In this document: positions 5,305-6,495 of the stretch, in pieces
Position numbering within the stretch: the stretch's first letter is position 1
Layout: the number at the start of each line of letters is the position of its first letter
NCBI GenBank assembly: GCA_012719335.1
Contig: JAAYAO010000047.1
Location: forward strand, 1-6,495
From: Propionibacterium sp.
GTDB lineage: Bacteria; Actinomycetota; Actinomycetes; Propionibacteriales; Propionibacteriaceae
DNA: 6,495 nt
Direction: 5' to 3'
Notes under the pieces: model-generated
What the model saw: only the letters and a program-made list of their open reading frames with translations
The model's database searches: none
Told to the model about the DNA's origin: nothing
Made by a program: the position numbers and the translations under genes

Positions 5305-6214
5305 CGATCGCGACGAAGAAGTAATCCTCATCGGGTTCTTCGGCCTCGGAGAGGTCGACCTTGTCGCCGAGTTCGCGCAGGCGGGCCTGCATTGACTCGG
5401 ACAGGAAGTGGTGCTGCAGGTCGAGCTTGTCGAGGTGGGCGAGCTTGGGCAGGTTGTTCGCCAGCGGCTCGGCGCCGGCATCCTGCAACACCCCGAGGGA
5501 CAGGTCGAGCACCTTCAGTTGCGGGAGCAGCGGGGAGTCGATGACCGCTTGGGTGATCTCGTTGACGAACTCGCTGTTCTTCAGGCCCAGGGTGGTCAGG
5601 CCGGGGAAGAGTTCCCCGGACAGAATCCGGGCGGTGTCGTCGGGGGTGCAGTTGGCGCCGTACTCATCGGCACCGAAGTAGATCTCCAGGTGGGTCAGCT
5701 TCGGCAGCTTCGCGGCTTCGAGCTGGCGAATCACCGACTGGTCGAGCCCACCGGTCTGGATGATCAGGGTGCGCAGCTCGGGCAGATCCAGGTTGCTCAG
5801 CCCCAGGTTGTTGCCGCCGCGCACCAGCACGTGTTCGAGCTGGGGGAAGGTGTTCAGCAGCGGGCCGAGTTCGATGTTCTCGATCCAGGAAACTTCGCAT
5901 TCCTCGTAGGCGAGGTCGCACCAGATCAGGGTGCGCAGAGCCGGGAGCTTCGCGGCATTGGCGAGCATGGTCTCGGCGACATCGCCCGGGGTCTTGTCGA
6001 AGGGTTCTGCGTCGTACTGGCCGATGGACAGTCCGGTGAGTTGCTCGACCCCGTCGGCGGCCAGCAGCGCTTCGAGAAGCTGACCCATGGTGTGTTCGGC
6101 GTCGTAGTCGGTGGCCAAGCGGGGAATGGCGGTCCCGGGGGCGGGAAGGGGATTGCCCGGCGTCCACTGCTGGACCGGCATCCCGGCAAACTCTTCAACG
6201 TTATCGAAGGTCAT
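5297..6214 (-). CDS. STM4015-family leucine-rich-repeat protein
   Basis: This 305-residue soluble protein is the first gene of the operon. No signal peptide or membrane segment is visible. After an N-terminal region (residues 1-58; GMPVQQW at 11-17), ribonuclease-inhibitor-like leucine-rich repeats can be followed: LTGLSI (59-64), LRTLIWCDL (93-101), LEHVLVRGG (126-134), LRTLIIQTGG (147-156), LTHLEIYFG (173-181), LTTLGLKNS (206-214), LKVLDLSLG (233-241) and LDKLDLQHH (261-269). Spacing is about 24-35 residues. The C-terminus is an acidic and aromatic tail, SEAEEPDEDYFFVAIGE (289-305), outside the repeats. LRR proteins usually bind other proteins, so a scaffold or substrate role for the following enzymes is inferred. 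The start is ATG 6214, close to the likely -10 box; no ribosome binding site is seen. The distance from the start to repeat copy E is only 41 bp. Family assignment is confident; function is not known to me. Confidence 0.88.
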   Translation of the reverse strand: MTFDNVEEFAGMPVQQWTPGNPLPAPGTAIPRLATDYDAEHTMGQLLEALLAADGVEQLTGLSIGQYDAEPFDKTPGDVAETMLANAAKLPALRTLIWCDLAYEECEVSWIENIELGPLLNTFPQLEHVLVRGGNNLGLSNLDLPELRTLIIQTGGLDQSVIRQLEAAKLPKLTHLEIYFGADEYGANCTPDDTARILSGELFPGLTTLGLKNSEFVNEITQAVIDSPLLPQLKVLDLSLGVLQDAGAEPLANNLPKLAHLDKLDLQHHFLSESMQARLRELGDKVDLSEAEEPDEDYFFVAIGE

Positions 6215-6221
6215 GGCCCGA

Positions 6222-6227
6222 ACCGTA
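6222..6227 (-). promoter_or_regulatory. Candidate -10 box of the five-gene operon (leaderless)
   Basis: Read on the minus strand, TACGGT (TAnnnT) ends 7 bp before the ATG at 6214, which would place the transcript start at or beside the start codon. A TTGACC at 6245-6240 resembles a -35 box, but its 12-bp spacer is too short for ordinary use. The operon promoter must lie in the 41 bp between the ATG and repeat E, or inside the repeat. Confidence 0.35.
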
Positions 6228-6255
6228 TCGGTCGCCCGGGGTCAACGGTGTTGCT

Positions 6256-6493
6256 GGTTTCGACGACGCCCGCTTCGCGGGCTGCTCAACCGACGCAACC
6301 CGCCCGCTACACGCCGGTTGAGCAGGTCCACAGATCCTCTCCACTCTGGTTCACGCTCCTCTCCCCCGCCGCTTGACCAGGTCCACACACCTCGGCTGAA
6401 CAGGTCATGCCACCTCCCCACTCCGGTTGAACAGGCCCACCCCTCTACACGCCGGTTGAGCAGGTTCACGCTTGCGTGAACCGTGTCGAAACC
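6256..6493 (+). repeat. Dispersed palindromic repeat, long copy E (238 bp)
   Basis: The left end is GGTTTCGAC (6256-6264) with hairpin GCCCGC-TTC-GCGGGC (6268-6282) and TGCTCAACCGACG. The right end is the variable hairpin GGTTCACGC-TT-GCGTGAACC (6463-6482), a perfect 9-bp stem, followed by GTGTCGAAACC (6483-6493). Between them lies a degenerate array of CGGTTGAGCAGGTCCAC-like units, beginning at about 6315, 6348, 6371, 6394, 6425 and 6454 and spaced 23-33 bp apart. Copies A and C have only two internal units, so this copy is expanded. The window ends two bases later. Confidence 0.82.
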
Positions 6494-6495
6494 CC

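Larger units (their letters stand above)
1199..6214 (-). other. Five-gene STM4011-STM4015-type operon
   Basis: Five minus-strand genes run without gaps in the order STM4015, STM4014, STM4013, STM4012, STM4011 family. Overlaps are 8 bp (GTGAGTAA), 4 bp (ATGA), 4 bp (ATGA) and 14 bp. Such overlaps imply one transcript and translational coupling, with products probably in matched amounts. The gene set and order correspond to the cassette named after Salmonella Typhimurium loci STM4011-STM4015. I identify the families from sequence motifs and recalled family architecture, not from an alignment. No transporter, regulator or peptidase belongs to the unit, and both ends are closed by dispersed repeats (copies D and E). 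Confidence 0.85.

Noticed and set aside
5305..5481. Extension of the ATP-grasp protein to the ATG at 5481
   Set aside because: The sequence is Ser/Thr/Pro-rich, out-of-frame LRR gene sequence. The family-like start VVCVG comes right after GTG 5304.
6314..6460. Possible CRISPR array in repeat copy E
   Set aside because: Units are degenerate, spaced 23-33 bp apart without unique spacers of constant length, sit inside a hairpin-bounded element and have no cas genes nearby.

Overview
The window comes from a high-GC actinobacterium. The coding sequence is strongly GC-biased at third codon positions, genes overlap tightly, and two genes seem to have a -10 box directly at the start codon, as in leaderless actinobacterial transcripts. 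The gaps carry a dispersed GGTTTCGAC...GCTCAACC palindromic repeat that I associate with Propionibacteriales-type genomes such as Nocardioides and Microlunatus relatives. The genus cannot be fixed from this window.

Layout. At the left edge, on the minus strand, is the N-terminal part of a small DNA-binding protein: an excisionase/MerR-type helix-turn-helix joined to a TOBE (molybdate-binding-like) domain. Its remainder lies off the left edge. About 540 bp of gap follow, holding two copies (A, B) of the palindromic repeat. Then comes a 54-residue PspC-domain membrane protein on the plus strand (799-963). The 235 bp after it hold a third, inverted copy (C) and a half copy (D). From 6214 down to 1199 the minus strand is filled by five overlapping genes, and the window ends in a long copy (E) of the repeat.

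The core of the window is this five-gene operon. In transcription order it encodes an STM4015-family leucine-rich-repeat protein, an STM4014-family ATP-grasp protein, an STM4013/SEN3800-family alkaline-phosphatase-superfamily hydrolase, an STM4012-family HemW-like radical SAM protein, and an STM4011-family radical SAM protein with extra C-terminal cysteines. The family names come from Salmonella Typhimurium locus tags STM4011-STM4015. I know it as a conserved cassette without an established biochemical role. Successive genes overlap by 8, 4, 4 and 14 bp, so they are almost certainly translated as one coupled unit. Two radical SAM enzymes, an ATP-dependent ligase fold, a phospho-/sulfo-hydrolase fold and a repeat scaffold look like a modification or biosynthesis pathway. 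The substrate is unknown; the acidic C-terminal tail of the LRR protein is one speculative candidate. No transporter, peptidase or obvious short precursor peptide is present.

The second notable element is the repeat family. Its full copies are about 127-238 bp, end in GGTTTCGAC/GTCGAAACC, and have one invariant hairpin and one hairpin whose sequence differs between copies while pairing is kept.
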